Source: Nesterenkonia aurantiaca
GTDB lineage: Bacteria; Actinomycetota; Actinomycetes; Actinomycetales; Micrococcaceae
Length of the DNA: 64,000 bases
Direction of reading: 5' to 3'
Assembly: GCF_004364585.1 (NCBI RefSeq)
Contig: NZ_SOAN01000004.1
Span: 124,001-188,000, forward strand
Under the pieces are notes generated by a model. It was not told the DNA's origin and searched no databases. It saw only the letters and a program-made list of their open reading frames with translations. Shown here in pieces: positions 34,554-43,955 of the stretch; the first letter of the stretch is position 1, and every line of letters starts with the position of its first letter. The position numbers and the translations under genes were made by a program.

Positions 34554-35162
34554 TCAGACTCCCCCGCCTCCGGAGACGGTGGAAGACCGCTGAGCGATCT
34601 TGTCGAAGAAGCCATACTCGAGGCCGTCCTCAGCGGTGAACCACTTGTCACGGGCGTTGTCCCGCAGGATCGTCTCGAGGCTCTGGCCGGTCTGCTCGGC
34701 GGTGAGCTCCGCCATGACCTGCTTCATGTGCTGGATCAGCTGCGCCTGGATCCGGACGTCAGACTCGGTGCCTCCGATGCCGCCCGAGGGCTGGTGCATC
34801 AGGATGCGCGCATGCGGGGTGGCGAAGCGCTTGCCCGGGGTGCCCGAAGAGAGCAGGAACTGTCCCATCGAGGCGGCGAGGCCGGTGGCGACGGTGACGA
34901 TGTCGTTCGGGATGAACTTCATCGTGTCGTAGATCGCCATGCCCGCGGTGACGGATCCGCCCGGGGAGTTGATGTAGAGGTAGATGTCCTTCTCGGTGTC
35001 TTCAGCCGAGAGCAGGAGCAGCTGTGAGCAGATGGCGTTGGCGTTGTCGTCGCGGACCTCTGAACCGAGCCAGATGATCCGTTCTTTGAGCAGACGGTTG
35101 TAGATGTAGTCGTCGCGGGACGCGGGGTCCACGCTGGACATGCTCGGCAGGCTCTGGGTCAT
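34554..35162 (-). CDS. clpP1: ClpP protease subunit, ClpP1 type
   Basis: The triad is S98 ([11 protein letters not shown]), H123 (ILMHQPS) and D172 (NARDKWF). It is about 202 residues, with a Gly/Ser-rich C-terminal tail. ATG at 35162 is chosen because GGAGG lies 8 nt before it; a GTG at 35177 would add five residues. In mycobacteria ClpP1 and ClpP2 are both essential and work together, and the same paired layout is seen here. A ClgR-like box lies about 110 bp upstream. Confidence 0.95.
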   Translation of the reverse strand: MTQSLPSMSSVDPASRDDYIYNRLLKERIIWLGSEVRDDNANAICSQLLLLSAEDTEKDIYLYINSPGGSVTAGMAIYDTMKFIPNDIVTVATGLAASMGQFLLSSGTPGKRFATPHARILMHQPSGGIGGTESDVRIQAQLIQHMKQVMAELTAEQTGQSLETILRDNARDKWFTAEDGLEYGFFDKIAQRSSTVSGGGGV

Positions 35163-35270
35163 GGACTCATCCTCCACTGGTGGGTAAATCTGGGGTCGGC
35201 ACTTGCAGTGCCCTCGGCAAGAACATTACTGGTTCCCCTGCTCCAGGTGAGCCCCTGACCCGGGACTGTT

Positions 35271-35281
35271 CGCTGTTGGCA
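35271..35281 (-). promoter_or_regulatory. ClgR-like box upstream of clpP1
   Basis: On the minus strand TGCCAACAGCG followed by AA differs by one core base from the published ClgR consensus CGCYNANRGCG. ClgR activates clp genes in actinobacteria. No clgR gene is in the window, and the flanking positions match only partly. Confidence 0.35.
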
Positions 35282-35316
35282 CACGGTTTCTACCAGCAGA
35301 GAACGCCTGGATGCAC

Positions 35317-35354
35317 AGAAGGGCCCCACTTCACGTGTGAAGTGGGGCCCTTCT
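35317..35354. terminator. Strong hairpin after tig
   Basis: AGAAGGGCCCCACTTCAC and its complement form an 18-bp perfect inverted repeat at 35317-35334 and 35337-35354, just past the tig stop. It separates tig from the clpP1 promoter region. Confidence 0.88.
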
Positions 35355-35370
35355 GTTGCTGCAGGCTGAA

Positions 35371-36756
35371 TCAGCCCTGCTTGGTCTCCTCGGAAGCCTC
35401 AGCTTCAGTGGTCTCAGACTCAGTGGCCTCAGCCTCAACAGCCTCAGCCTCGTCCTCATCTCCGGCGGGGGTGACGAAGTCGGTCAGGTCCACGAGGTTG
35501 CCCTCGGTGTCCTTGACGACGGCGAGCTCGAGCACCTTGGCCAGGGCCTTGCGACGGCGAACCTCGCCCATGATCATGGGGACCTGGCCGGCCTGGTCAA
35601 GCATCTGCGCGAACTGGTTCGGCTCCATGCCGTACTGCGAGGCGGTGGAGACGATGTATTCGATGACTTCGCTCTGCTCGACGCCGATCTCTTCCTTCTG
35701 CGCGATCTCGTCGAGGACGAGCTCGTTGCGGAAGGCCTCGGCGGTCTGCTTGGAAAGCTCCTCGCGGTGCTCCTTGGTGTCGTGATCGTCACCGACCTCG
35801 TGGCCCTGCGAGGCGAAGTGCTGCTCGACCTGCTCGGTTACCACGGACTCGGGCACGGGGACATCGATGAGCTCCATCAGCTTCTCGAGCACCTTGTCGC
35901 GTGCTTCCACGCCCTGCTCCACGACGAGGTTCTCCTCGGCCTTGGACGTCAGGTCGGCGCGAAGCTCCTCGATGGTGTCGAACTCCGAGGCGAGCTGAGC
36001 GAACTCGTCGTCGGCCTCGGGCAGCTCGCGCTCCTTCACGGATTGCAGGGTGACCTTGACCGAGGCGGTCTCACCGGAGTGATCGCCGCCGGCCAGAGTG
36101 GTCTCGAAGGTGGCGTCCTCGCCGGCCGAAAGGCCCTCGAGGGCCTCGTCGATGCCCTCGAGCATGGTGCCTGCGCCGACCTGGTAGGAGAGGCCCGAAG
36201 CGGTGTCGACCTCTTCCTCCCCGACGGTGGCGATCAGGTCGATGGTCACGAAGTCGTCGTTGGCGGCGGGGCGCTCGACGTCTTTGAGCGTGCCGAAGCG
36301 GGCGCGGAGCTCATCCAGCTGCTCTTGGACTGCTGCTTCGTCTGCCGAGCGGGACTCAACCTCGATCTCGAGGCCGGAGTACTCCGGCAGCTCGATGACA
36401 GGCTTGATGTCCAGCTCACCGGTGAACTTGAGCACGCCTTCGTTGGTCTTGACGTCGGGGATCTCTTCGATCTCCACCTCAGGACGGGACAGCGGGGCGA
36501 GCTCGGCCTCGGCCAGGCCCTGCTGGTAGAAGTCGTTGAGACCATCATTGATGGCCTGCTGCATCACGTACTCGCGTCCGACGCGCTGATCGATGATCGG
36601 AGCCGGCACCTTGCCCTTGCGGAAGCCGGGGACCTGGACCTGCTCGGCGATGCTCTTGTACGCCGCCTTGATCTTTGGCGCCAGCTCCTCGGAAGTCACC
36701 TCGACGGTGAGCTTGACGCGGGTCGGGTTCAGATTCTCTACGGTGCTCTTGACCAC
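35371..36756 (-). CDS. tig: Trigger factor
   Basis: This ribosome-bound chaperone and peptidyl-prolyl isomerase folds nascent chains. The N-terminal ribosome-binding domain includes the signature [10 protein letters not shown]; the FKBP-like domain follows (about residues 150-245), then the alpha-helical C-terminal arms and an acidic Glu/Ala tail. At 461 residues it is full length. GTG at 36756 has AGGAG at 8 nt. A tRNA-Pro gene ends 40 nt upstream with no terminator between, so the two are probably co-transcribed. clpP1-clpP2-clpX follow beyond a hairpin, the usual protein-quality grouping. Confidence 0.97.
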   Translation of the reverse strand: MVKSTVENLNPTRVKLTVEVTSEELAPKIKAAYKSIAEQVQVPGFRKGKVPAPIIDQRVGREYVMQQAINDGLNDFYQQGLAEAELAPLSRPEVEIEEIPDVKTNEGVLKFTGELDIKPVIELPEYSGLEIEVESRSADEAAVQEQLDELRARFGTLKDVERPAANDDFVTIDLIATVGEEEVDTASGLSYQVGAGTMLEGIDEALEGLSAGEDATFETTLAGGDHSGETASVKVTLQSVKERELPEADDEFAQLASEFDTIEELRADLTSKAEENLVVEQGVEARDKVLEKLMELIDVPVPESVVTEQVEQHFASQGHEVGDDHDTKEHREELSKQTAEAFRNELVLDEIAQKEEIGVEQSEVIEYIVSTASQYGMEPNQFAQMLDQAGQVPMIMGEVRRRKALAKVLELAVVKDTEGNLVDLTDFVTPAGDEDEAEAVEAEATESETTEAEASEETKQG

Positions 36757-36796
36757 GTGTGGGGCTCCTGATCGATGACTGGTGAATCGTCTGCTG

Positions 36797-36870
36797 TCGG
36801 GGTGACAGGATTTGAACCTGCGGCCTCACGCTCCCAAAGCGCGCGCTCTACCAAGCTGAGCTACACCCCG
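36797..36870 (-). tRNA. tRNA-Pro (TGG)
   Basis: A 74-nt cloverleaf reads on the minus strand. The acceptor CGGGGTG pairs with CACCCCG plus discriminator A, the anticodon loop CTTTGGGAG has TGG, and the T-loop is GGTTCAAATCC. CCA is not encoded. No terminator separates it from tig. Confidence 0.97.
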
Positions 36871-37073
36871 ATTGACTGTCCGCCCTGCCGTGCGGCCGCG
36901 CCGCATTGGATCGGCGGGCCTCCGTGAGGACTTCAGGCGGACCGGTCCACAGTACCGTGTCCTCCCCCGAGGCGACGAATCCTGCGCCATGTGCCCAGGT
37001 GAGCCCTCGAATAGGGCACTCACGCCGGACAGAGGCGATCCGGTCCGGTGAGAGCACGGTCACCCATTCTCAA

Positions 37074-37103
37074 TTGGCGCACCCGCAGACCTGGTGCTAG
37101 AGT
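37074..37103 (+). promoter_or_regulatory. Promoter of tRNA-Lys
   Basis: TTGGCG (37074-37079) and TAGAGT (37098-37103) are spaced 18 bp, about 60 bp before the tRNA 5' end, allowing a processed leader. Confidence 0.6.
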
Positions 37104-37164
37104 TCTATGTCGTTGCCCTGCTGAGATGCAGAGCAGCGAAAGGCAGTACAGCGCTTGTCATTAA

Positions 37165-37237
37165 GGGCCTCTAGCTCAATTGGTAGAGCATCAGACTCTT
37201 AATCTGCAGGTTTCGGGTTCAAGTCCCGAGGGGCCCA
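37165..37237 (+). tRNA. tRNA-Lys (CTT)
   Basis: A 73-nt cloverleaf has acceptor GGGCCTC pairing with GGGGCCC (one G-U), D-arm GCTCAATTGGTAGAGC, anticodon loop CTCTTAA with CTT, T-arm TCGGGTTCAAGTCCCGA, and discriminator A. CCA is not encoded. Confidence 0.97.
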
Positions 37238-37269
37238 CTTTTAGAGGGCAGGCGCTGTGGCCAGAATCA

Positions 37270-37311
37270 GGCCGCCGGATCACGAATTCATCGTGCACCG
37301 GCGGCCTTTTT
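37270..37311 (+). terminator. Intrinsic terminator of tRNA-Lys
   Basis: GGCCGCCGG (37270-37278) pairs with CCGGCGGCC (37298-37306), with an inner CACGA/TCGTG stem, followed by TTTTT. This is the most canonical terminator in the window. The rest of the gap to 37450 holds nothing recognisable. Confidence 0.92.
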
Positions 37312-37450
37312 CGTGCCCTCGCCCGGTCTCATTGTGGCCCGCCGCCGCGGGCTCGTGGCGTGCTGCCGCGGGTTCATGCGGTGCCGCAGCGACGGGAGCA
37401 CCCCTCCGGAGCCTGTCCGCCTCCCGCAGGTCGCCCGCGGGAAGCGTTGC

Positions 37451-37969
37451 TCAGGCGGCGTTCATCCGCTCGACCACGTCCATGAAGTAGTCGATGAATT
37501 CGTAGAAGTCCGCCACGTCCCGGCCCTGGTGCAGCGCGGTCTCGGGGAACTGGTCGAAGCGCACCTGCGAATGGAGGTCCAGCTTCGTCCGTCTGCCGGT
37601 AGAGAGGGTCACCTCGACGACGTTGTCCTGTGACGCCATCCCGGCAAGGTTCGTGAGGTTCACCAGTGTGGGAATCGCCGCCGCGGCAGGGCCCGGTTCT
37701 TCCCCCCTGCGCAGGGTCTCGACCCGGCTGAGCGCGTCATCGAGATCCACCGGGCAGAGCACGATCTCGATGGGTTCTCGGCGGTAGCCCACGAGCAGCA
37801 GCGACCCGCCCCAGGCGCGGGCGGCGCCGGTGTCGGCCGGGGCCCCCAGCCGGTCCACCGTGCAGAGGATGTTGTAGGACCCGAAGTTCATCACCGAGGC
37901 GTCGAAGCTTGCACGCAGGGCATCGACCAGCAGCTGCTCCGGCTGGCTGCGCTCGGTGAGGATGACCAT
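37451..37969 (-). CDS. Conserved-looking hypothetical protein
   Basis: I do not recognise this 172-residue soluble protein. It has no signal peptide or membrane segment. Notable stretches are an N-terminal VILTERSQPEQLLVDALRAS, a central WGGSLLLVGYRREPIEIVLCPVDLDDAL, and a C-terminus rich in aromatic and acidic residues (DVADFYEFIDYFMDVVERM). Codon use looks like its neighbours. ATG at 37969 follows GTCGAGG. It is divergent from bcp, with a TAGAAT box at 38005-38010 facing it, so regulation could be shared, but a redox role is only a guess. Confidence 0.75.
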   Translation of the reverse strand: MVILTERSQPEQLLVDALRASFDASVMNFGSYNILCTVDRLGAPADTGAARAWGGSLLLVGYRREPIEIVLCPVDLDDALSRVETLRRGEEPGPAAAAIPTLVNLTNLAGMASQDNVVEVTLSTGRRTKLDLHSQVRFDQFPETALHQGRDVADFYEFIDYFMDVVERMNAA

Positions 37970-38004
37970 GGGTGCCTCGACTCTCGCGGGGGCTGGGTCG
38001 ATCT

Positions 38005-38020
38005 ATTCTACGGATAGGCT
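38005..38020. promoter_or_regulatory. Closely spaced divergent -10 boxes for the hypothetical gene and bcp
   Basis: TAGAAT on the minus strand (38005-38010) and TAGGCT on the plus strand (38015-38020) are only 4 bp apart, pointing away from each other in a 90-bp gap. Each promoter would cover the other's upstream elements. Confidence 0.5.
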
Positions 38021-38059
38021 GGTTCTGGCGCATCAGCCATACCGTTGAAAGGACCTTCG

Positions 38060-38527
38060 ATGAGCATTCGACTTGAGACCGGCGACACCGCTCCCGACTT
38101 CAACCTGCCGGCCGCCGGCGGGGATTCGGTGAGTCTGGACCAGCTGCGCGGGCAGCGGGTCATCCTTTACTTCTACCCCAAGGCCTCGACACCAGGGTGC
38201 ACCACTCAGGCCTGTGACTTCCGCGACTCGCTGGACTCTCTGGCCGCCTCGGGCTACACGGTCCTCGGCATCTCACCGGATCCGGTGTCTGCTCTGGCGA
38301 AGTTCACGCAGGAGCAGTCCCTGAGCTTCCCGCTGCTCTCAGACGAGGATCACTCCGTGGCGGAGTCCTACGGCGCCTGGGGCGAGAAGAAGAACTACGG
38401 CCGCGTCGTCGAGGGACTGATCCGTTCCACCATCGTGCTCGACGAGGACGGCAAGGTTGCGCTGGCCCAGTACAACGTGAAGGCCACCGGCCATGTCGCG
38501 CGTCTGCGCGAGAAGCTCGCCGCCTGA
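38060..38527 (+). CDS. bcp: Thioredoxin-dependent peroxiredoxin BCP
   Basis: This cytoplasmic thiol peroxidase reduces peroxides with thioredoxin-type donors. The peroxidatic C47 and resolving C52 sit in STPGCTTQACDFRD, the atypical 2-Cys BCP pattern, and the TPGCT active site has its usual surroundings (YFYPKAS). It is 155 residues, normal length. ATG at 38060 has AAAGGA at 6 nt; the frame opens five codons earlier without a site. It is divergent from an uncharacterised gene. Confidence 0.96.
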   Translation: MSIRLETGDTAPDFNLPAAGGDSVSLDQLRGQRVILYFYPKASTPGCTTQACDFRDSLDSLAASGYTVLGISPDPVSALAKFTQEQSLSFPLLSDEDHSVAESYGAWGEKKNYGRVVEGLIRSTIVLDEDGKVALAQYNVKATGHVARLREKLAA

Positions 38528-38567
38528 ATCAGGCCGTGAGTCCTCAGTCCGGAATCTGAGCTGATTC
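38526..38567 (+). terminator. Possible hairpin after bcp
   Basis: GAATCAG (38526-38532) can pair with CTGATTC (38561-38567), and an inner CTCAG/CTGAG pair lies at 38543-38547/38556-38560. It begins at the bcp stop codon. The structure is imperfect and lacks a T-run. Confidence 0.3.
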
Positions 38568-38636
38568 GTCGCCGGTCCCGGGCACTGGCCCTTTCCCCGC
38601 GGCCTCGCCGGCCCGGGCTCAGGGCTGAGGCTCCTG

Positions 38637-38642
38637 TAGACT
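38637..38642 (+). promoter_or_regulatory. Candidate -10 box for tRNA-Leu
   Basis: TAGACT lies 44 bp upstream of the tRNA-Leu 5' end. No clear -35 box. Confidence 0.4.
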
Positions 38643-38686
38643 GAGGCGTCGCGGCGAGGAGTCCAGGTACTTCGCCAGCGGCAGCT

Positions 38687-38770
<84 letters not shown>

Positions 38771-39877
38771 CGCGAGCCTGGGCCCATGCTGGGTCTGACC
38801 CGCCTCGTCGATCACGCGTTGCAGGTCCTCGGCGGTGAAGAAGTCCAGCGGCACCAGCACGCCTTGCGGACCGGGCGCACTGCGCAGCTTCTTCGCCACT
38901 GCGGCCACGAGCAGCGCCGTGCTTCCATAGTCACTGAAGGCCTGTATCCCCACGCTCCGGGTCACCGGCTCCCCGCCGCGCCGTCCGCTCGCCTCCACGC
39001 TGAGCCAGATCGTCTCCGGGACAGAGGGATCATGCCGTGGGGTGATTCTCACCCCGCTCCTCGTGATCAGCCGCAGCAGACCCGACCTGCGCAGCGCGGC
39101 GATCATCGAGGTGAACCGGAGGTCCGACCACCCCGTGTAGTAGCGGACCTCGCCAGCCCGGAACCGCTGCAGCAGGACCTCCCGCTCATCGCAGCGCATC
39201 AGCCGCACCGGGACCGGCCGCTCACCGAATCTCATCCTGCGCCGAAGCCTGAACCCCGGAGTCAGGCCCTTCCTGGTCGGGACCGGCTGCGAGATCTTGC
39301 TGAGCATGTCGCGCACCCCGACCGGCCCGACCAGCGCATTGGTGCTCTGGAGCAGTCCCAGATGGATCTCAGAGACCTCATCGAAGGTCGAAACAAGGTC
39401 GGCCGCCAGAATGCCGCTGAGCCCGGGATAGACCCCACACATCATGACCAGCGGCACCGGAGATCCACCAAGCTCCCGCTGGGTGGCGCGCAGCAGCGCG
39501 CCTTCGTGGGAGACATCGATGCAGGGAATCCCCAACGCGGCACAGACCCGCTGGACTCGAGGCTGATCCTGCGGCACCGCCACCACCACCAGGTCCGCCG
39601 CTGCGGCCGAAGCACGGATGCTCATCTCCTCGCGGACATCGACTCGTCGCGAGCCCGGTTCGCCCTGGGACCGCACTCCCCTGATCAGCGTCACCTCGCG
39701 CTGAGTCAGCAGCGCGGTGCAGATCTGCTGACCCAGCGCGCCGGAAGAGCCGATCACCAGGATCCTTGGCATAGCTCGATCATGGCGCACAGATGGGCTA
39801 CACGGAAGGGGCTCGGGTAGTCTGAACGGCGACCAAGGAGCAGCCCGCAGGTCCTGCGCCGATCGAAAGGACGCGAG

Positions 39878-41524
39878 ATGCCATCACCCATGCAGCGCCG
39901 TCGCTTTCTCGGTGCGCTGGGACTGGCGGGCTCCGCCGGCGCGCTGCAATGGCCCGCTTCCGGATCCACACCCGGCTCCCCCGTGCCCGCCCGGGCCACC
40001 GAGAGCCCCGATCAGGCACGATCGGGCAGCGTCGTGCTCTCTGCGGTCTCTTCTGTGATGTCGATGGACCCGGCGCTGTCGGTGGACACCGAGACCGAGC
40101 GGGTCTGCCGGCAGGTCTTCGAGACCCTGGTCGGGATCGACGGCGAGACCGGTGCCACCGCCCCGCTGCTGGCCACGGACTGGGATGTCAGCCGTGACGG
40201 GCTGACCTATACCTTCACGCTGCGCGAAGACGTGCTCTTCCATGACGGCAGCGACTTGACCGCCGAGGTGGTGGTCGCGAACTTTCAGCGCTGGGGCCGG
40301 ATGAACGAGCTGCTGGGCTCCGGCGCTCCGGCTCGGACCACGCTGGCCTTCGAGTCGGTCTTCGGCGGATTCTTCGACGACGACGACTGCTTATTGGAAT
40401 CGGTGGAAGCCGCCGACGAGTTCACCGTGGAGCTCGTGCTCTCCGAGCCGCTGGTCTTCCTGCCGCAGGCGCTGGCGATGCCCGCCTTCGGGATCGCCTC
40501 CGCGGAGGTGTTATCCGGAAACGACCCCGAGCTCCTCTCCCGGCGACCCCGAGGCACCGGCGCCTACCGGGTGCTCAGCGTGGGCCAGGACGAGGCGGTG
40601 CTCGTGGCGTTCCAAGACTATTGGGACGGGGAACCCCCGGCAGAGCGAGTGACCGTGCGGACGCTCCCCCGTTCCTTCGATCGGCTGCGGGAGCTGCAGC
40701 GCGGCGAGATCGATGTCTATGACTACATCACCGCGGACAATCTGCGTTCGCTGGTGCAGTCCGGCCGGCTGATCCTGCAGCGTGATCCCTTCTCAGTCCT
40801 CTATCTCGGCTTCAACCTGGACCACCCGGTGATGGGAGATCTGGACGTGCGTGAGGCTGCGGCGCGCGCCATCAGTCTCAGCACCCTGGTCGAGTCGTAT
40901 TTCCTGGAAGGCAGTCGGCCGGCCTACCAGTTCACCCCCGCGGCGCTGGGCGTGCACTCGGAACAGGCCACCCGGTACGGCTACAACGTCGAGGAGGCGC
41001 GCGAGCTGCTGGCTGAGACCGGCTACGACGGTGAACCGCTGCGCCTCTACTATCCGATGAACGCCACCCGCAGTTACTTCCCGCGCCCGGAGGCGGTGTT
41101 CGCCTCGATCGCGCGGGACCTCACGGCGGTCGGGTTCAACATCACGCCCCGACCGGTGTCCTGGGACGACGGGTACGTGGATGCGCTGCTCGGCGACGAT
41201 GATCGGGCGATGCACCTGTTGGGCCGCAACGGCGGGTACCGGTCGCCGCACTCGTTCTTCGGACCGCTGTTCTCGCACCGCACGCCTGAGTTCAACTACG
41301 ACTCCGCAGAGGTCCGTGGACTGATCCGGGACGCGCGCAGCGAGGATGATGAGCAGTCACGCAATGACATATACCGGGAGATTGCAGACCTGGTCGCCGA
41401 GGACCTTCCCGCGCTTCCGCTGGTACATCCGATCTCCGGAGTGGCGCTGGGCCGGGGCGTGGCTGACTATCCGATCTCCCCGGTGCTGCACGAGCTCTTC
41501 AAGGACATCACGCCGAGCGACTAG
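39878..41524 (+). CDS. ABC-type family 5 substrate-binding protein (peptide/nickel class)
   Basis: This 548-residue extracytoplasmic binding protein has a Tat-like signal RRRFLGALGLAGSAGAL. The mature part shows the SBP family 5 layout: LSAVSSVMSMDPALSVDTETERVCRQVFETLV, LTYTFTLREDVLFHDG, RPRGTGAYRV, and FNLDHPVMGDLDVREAAARAIS. No lipobox cysteine follows the signal, so a secreted or wall-held protein is implied. No permease or ATPase genes adjoin, making it an orphan. ATG at 39878 has GAAAGGA; ATG at 39890 is an alternative. A TAGTCT box at 39818-39823 may be its promoter. Confidence 0.92.
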   Translation: MPSPMQRRRFLGALGLAGSAGALQWPASGSTPGSPVPARATESPDQARSGSVVLSAVSSVMSMDPALSVDTETERVCRQVFETLVGIDGETGATAPLLATDWDVSRDGLTYTFTLREDVLFHDGSDLTAEVVVANFQRWGRMNELLGSGAPARTTLAFESVFGGFFDDDDCLLESVEAADEFTVELVLSEPLVFLPQALAMPAFGIASAEVLSGNDPELLSRRPRGTGAYRVLSVGQDEAVLVAFQDYWDGEPPAERVTVRTLPRSFDRLRELQRGEIDVYDYITADNLRSLVQSGRLILQRDPFSVLYLGFNLDHPVMGDLDVREAAARAISLSTLVESYFLEGSRPAYQFTPAALGVHSEQATRYGYNVEEARELLAETGYDGEPLRLYYPMNATRSYFPRPEAVFASIARDLTAVGFNITPRPVSWDDGYVDALLGDDDRAMHLLGRNGGYRSPHSFFGPLFSHRTPEFNYDSAEVRGLIRDARSEDDEQSRNDIYREIADLVAEDLPALPLVHPISGVALGRGVADYPISPVLHELFKDITPSD

Positions 41525-41642
41525 GTCCCTTCCCCGGGCCGTGCTGGATTTCCCGGGCTCGCGCGCGCGCGGGTAGAGTCGATTCAAGGACAACGCGTAC
41601 CACCCCCGGGTCTCATCAGGGGGAACACTTAAGGAGAATTCT

Positions 41643-43154
41643 GTGGCCAAGTCATCGTCGACCAGCGCTCAGCAGTCCAGCGAAGGGCAGAAGTTCGACG
41701 TCGTGCTCATCGGCGCCGGGATCATGTCCACCACTCTCGGTGCCATGCTCAAGGAGCTGGAGCCGAACTGGTCCATCGGACTGTTCGAAGCCCTGGACCA
41801 GGCGGGCCAGGAGTCCTCCGATCCCTGGAACAACGCCGGCACCGGCCACGCCGCGCTGTGCGAGCTCAACTACACCCCCCGCGGAGCCGACGGCAAGGTC
41901 TCCACCGCGAAGGCCCAAGGCATCAACGAGCAGTTCACCGTCTCCAAGCAGCTGTACTCGCACTGGGTCAAAGAGGGAACGATCGGCTCGCCGCGCACCT
42001 TCATCAACGGCCTGCCGCACATCAGCTTCGTCTGGGGCGATAAGAACGCGCAGTACCTCAAGGACCGCTATGAGGCGATGAAGGCCCAGCCGCTCTTCTC
42101 CGACATCGTGCACACCGAGGACCACGCGGAGATCGCCGAATGGGCCCCGCTGCTGATCGAGGGACGCGATCCTGCTCAGCGGATCGCCGCGTCGAAGTTC
42201 GACACAGGCACCGATGTGGACTTCGGTTCGCTCACCCGCCAGCTGGCGACCCATCTGGACAGCAGCGGCGCGGATCTGCGCTACGGCCATGAGGTCCAGT
42301 CGGTCAAGCGCGGGGTGGACGGCCGGTGGGACATCAAGGTCAAGGACAAGGCCACCGGAGACCGCAGCGTGGCCAGTGCCCGCTTCGTCTTCGTCGGCGC
42401 CGGCGGTGGAGCGCTGGGACTGCTCCAGGGGGCAGGCATCGACGAGATCAAAGGCTTCGGAGGCTTCCCGGTCTCGGGCAAGTTCCTGCGCAGCACCGAC
42501 CCCGCCGTCGCCGCACAGCACCACGCCAAGGTCTACGGCCTGGCCTCGGTCGGTGCGCCGCCGATGTCGGTGCCGCACCTGGACACCCGCTTTGTCGAAG
42601 GCCGACGCACGCTGATGTTCGGGCCCTACGCAGGGTTCTCCACCAACTTCCTCAAGAGCGGCTCCTTCATGGACCTGCCGCTCTCGGTCCGCCCACACAA
42701 CCTGCTGCCCATGTTGCAGGTGGGCAAGGACAACACCGATCTGGTGACCTATCTGGTCAAGGAGGTCACCAAGTCCTCGAGCTCGAAGTTCGAAGAGCTG
42801 CATGCCTTCTTCCCCAGCGCCGGCTCGGAGGCCTGGGAGATGATCACCGCCGGTCAGCGGGTGCAGGTGATGAAGAAGAACGAGAAGGGCAAGGGCGTGC
42901 TGCAGTTCGGCACCGAGCTGATCTCCGCCCGGGACGGCTCCATCGCCGGGCTGCTCGGGGCCTCCCCCGGTGCCTCCACGGCGCCGTCGATCATGTTCTC
43001 CCTGCTCGAGCGGTGCTTCGGTGCGCAGATGGACCGGTGGCGGCCGAAGCTGGAACAGATGGTCCCCTCCTTCGGGCGGGCGCTCAACGAGGAGCCGGGA
43101 CTGCTCTCCGAGATCACTGCAGAGACCGTCGCGACCTTGCAGCTGCAGCCCTGA
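41643..43154 (+). CDS. mqo: Malate:quinone oxidoreductase
   Basis: This membrane-associated FAD enzyme oxidises malate to oxaloacetate and passes electrons to quinone, bypassing NAD-malate dehydrogenase in the TCA cycle. It has the N-terminal FAD loop VLIGAGIMSTTLGAML, WNNAGTGHAALCELNYTP, and the later GPYAGFSTNFLKSGS block, all characteristic of Mqo. It is 503 residues, full length. GTG at 41643 follows AAGGAG. A TAGAGT box at 41574-41579 may be its promoter. A hydrolase gene follows after 3 nt. Confidence 0.97.
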   Translation: MAKSSSTSAQQSSEGQKFDVVLIGAGIMSTTLGAMLKELEPNWSIGLFEALDQAGQESSDPWNNAGTGHAALCELNYTPRGADGKVSTAKAQGINEQFTVSKQLYSHWVKEGTIGSPRTFINGLPHISFVWGDKNAQYLKDRYEAMKAQPLFSDIVHTEDHAEIAEWAPLLIEGRDPAQRIAASKFDTGTDVDFGSLTRQLATHLDSSGADLRYGHEVQSVKRGVDGRWDIKVKDKATGDRSVASARFVFVGAGGGALGLLQGAGIDEIKGFGGFPVSGKFLRSTDPAVAAQHHAKVYGLASVGAPPMSVPHLDTRFVEGRRTLMFGPYAGFSTNFLKSGSFMDLPLSVRPHNLLPMLQVGKDNTDLVTYLVKEVTKSSSSKFEELHAFFPSAGSEAWEMITAGQRVQVMKKNEKGKGVLQFGTELISARDGSIAGLLGASPGASTAPSIMFSLLERCFGAQMDRWRPKLEQMVPSFGRALNEEPGLLSEITAETVATLQLQP

Positions 43155-43157
43155 TCC

Positions 43158-43946
43158 GTGGCGCGTCTTGAGTTTCCGGCCCCGGAGTCTGTGCGGACCC
43201 CAGCAGGGTTGACGCTGCACACCTGGACCCATCAGGACCCCACCGGGCCACCGGTGCTGCTGATCCACGGCTTTGCCAGCAGCACGCTGTTCAACTGGGT
43301 GAAGACTGGTTGGCTCGACCCGCTGGCGAGGACCGGGCGCAGCATCATCGCCGTGGACCTGCCCGGGCACGGTGCTTCCCAGGACCTCAACCCGGTGGAG
43401 GTCCGGGTCCGGGACATCCTCGCTGATCTCAGCTCGCACCTGCTCCAGCAGGGGCACGAGACGGTCGCCGTGCACGGGTACTCGCTGGGCTCTCGGCTGG
43501 CCTGGGAGTTCAGCGCGGCCCACCCGGAGATGGTCACGCACCTGGTCATGGGTGGCTCCCCCACCGATGATCGCCTCGGCGCGCTGAAGGCCAAACAGGC
43601 CCGGCTCTGGGTGCAGGAGGGCGTGCGACCGGTGGATGACCTGACGCGCAACCTGGTGACCCTGGCGGGAGCCCTGCCCGGTGCCAATGTGCCGCACACC
43701 GTGGAGCTGCTGCTCAGCCTCTCGGCGGACCCCTACGACCCTGCCTCCTCGGTGCCCCCGGTTCCCACTCTGGTGGTGGCCGGCTCGCAGGATGAGATCG
43801 CCGCCGAGGCCGCCTCCCTGGTCCCGCTGGTGACCGCCCGAGGCGCAGTTGCGGCGTTCGTACAGATCCCCGAGCGTGACCACATCAATGCGGTGACCTC
43901 ACGCGACTATAAGGCGGCCGTGGTCAGCTTCCTGCAGACCGGCTGA
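43158..43946 (+). CDS. Alpha/beta-fold hydrolase
   Basis: This 262-residue cytoplasmic hydrolase has the oxyanion block LLIHGFASSTLFNW, nucleophile elbow GYSLG, an acid region LVVAGSQDEI, and a catalytic His candidate in ERDHINAV. The family covers esterases, lipases and haloperoxidases; no substrate can be assigned. GTG at 43158 starts 3 nt after the mqo stop, so it is translationally tied to mqo. It converges with the membrane-protein gene after 9 bp. Confidence 0.9.
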   Translation: MARLEFPAPESVRTPAGLTLHTWTHQDPTGPPVLLIHGFASSTLFNWVKTGWLDPLARTGRSIIAVDLPGHGASQDLNPVEVRVRDILADLSSHLLQQGHETVAVHGYSLGSRLAWEFSAAHPEMVTHLVMGGSPTDDRLGALKAKQARLWVQEGVRPVDDLTRNLVTLAGALPGANVPHTVELLLSLSADPYDPASSVPPVPTLVVAGSQDEIAAEAASLVPLVTARGAVAAFVQIPERDHINAVTSRDYKAAVVSFLQTG

Positions 43947-43955
43947 GCCCAGGCT

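Noticed and set aside
41561-41570. Run of GC dinucleotides as a possible Z-DNA element
   Set aside because: A ten-base run is expected by chance in DNA of this composition and no function is indicated.
41652-43883. 743-residue frame on the minus strand through mqo and the hydrolase
   Set aside because: Both plus-strand genes have strong motifs and start sites; this frame has none.
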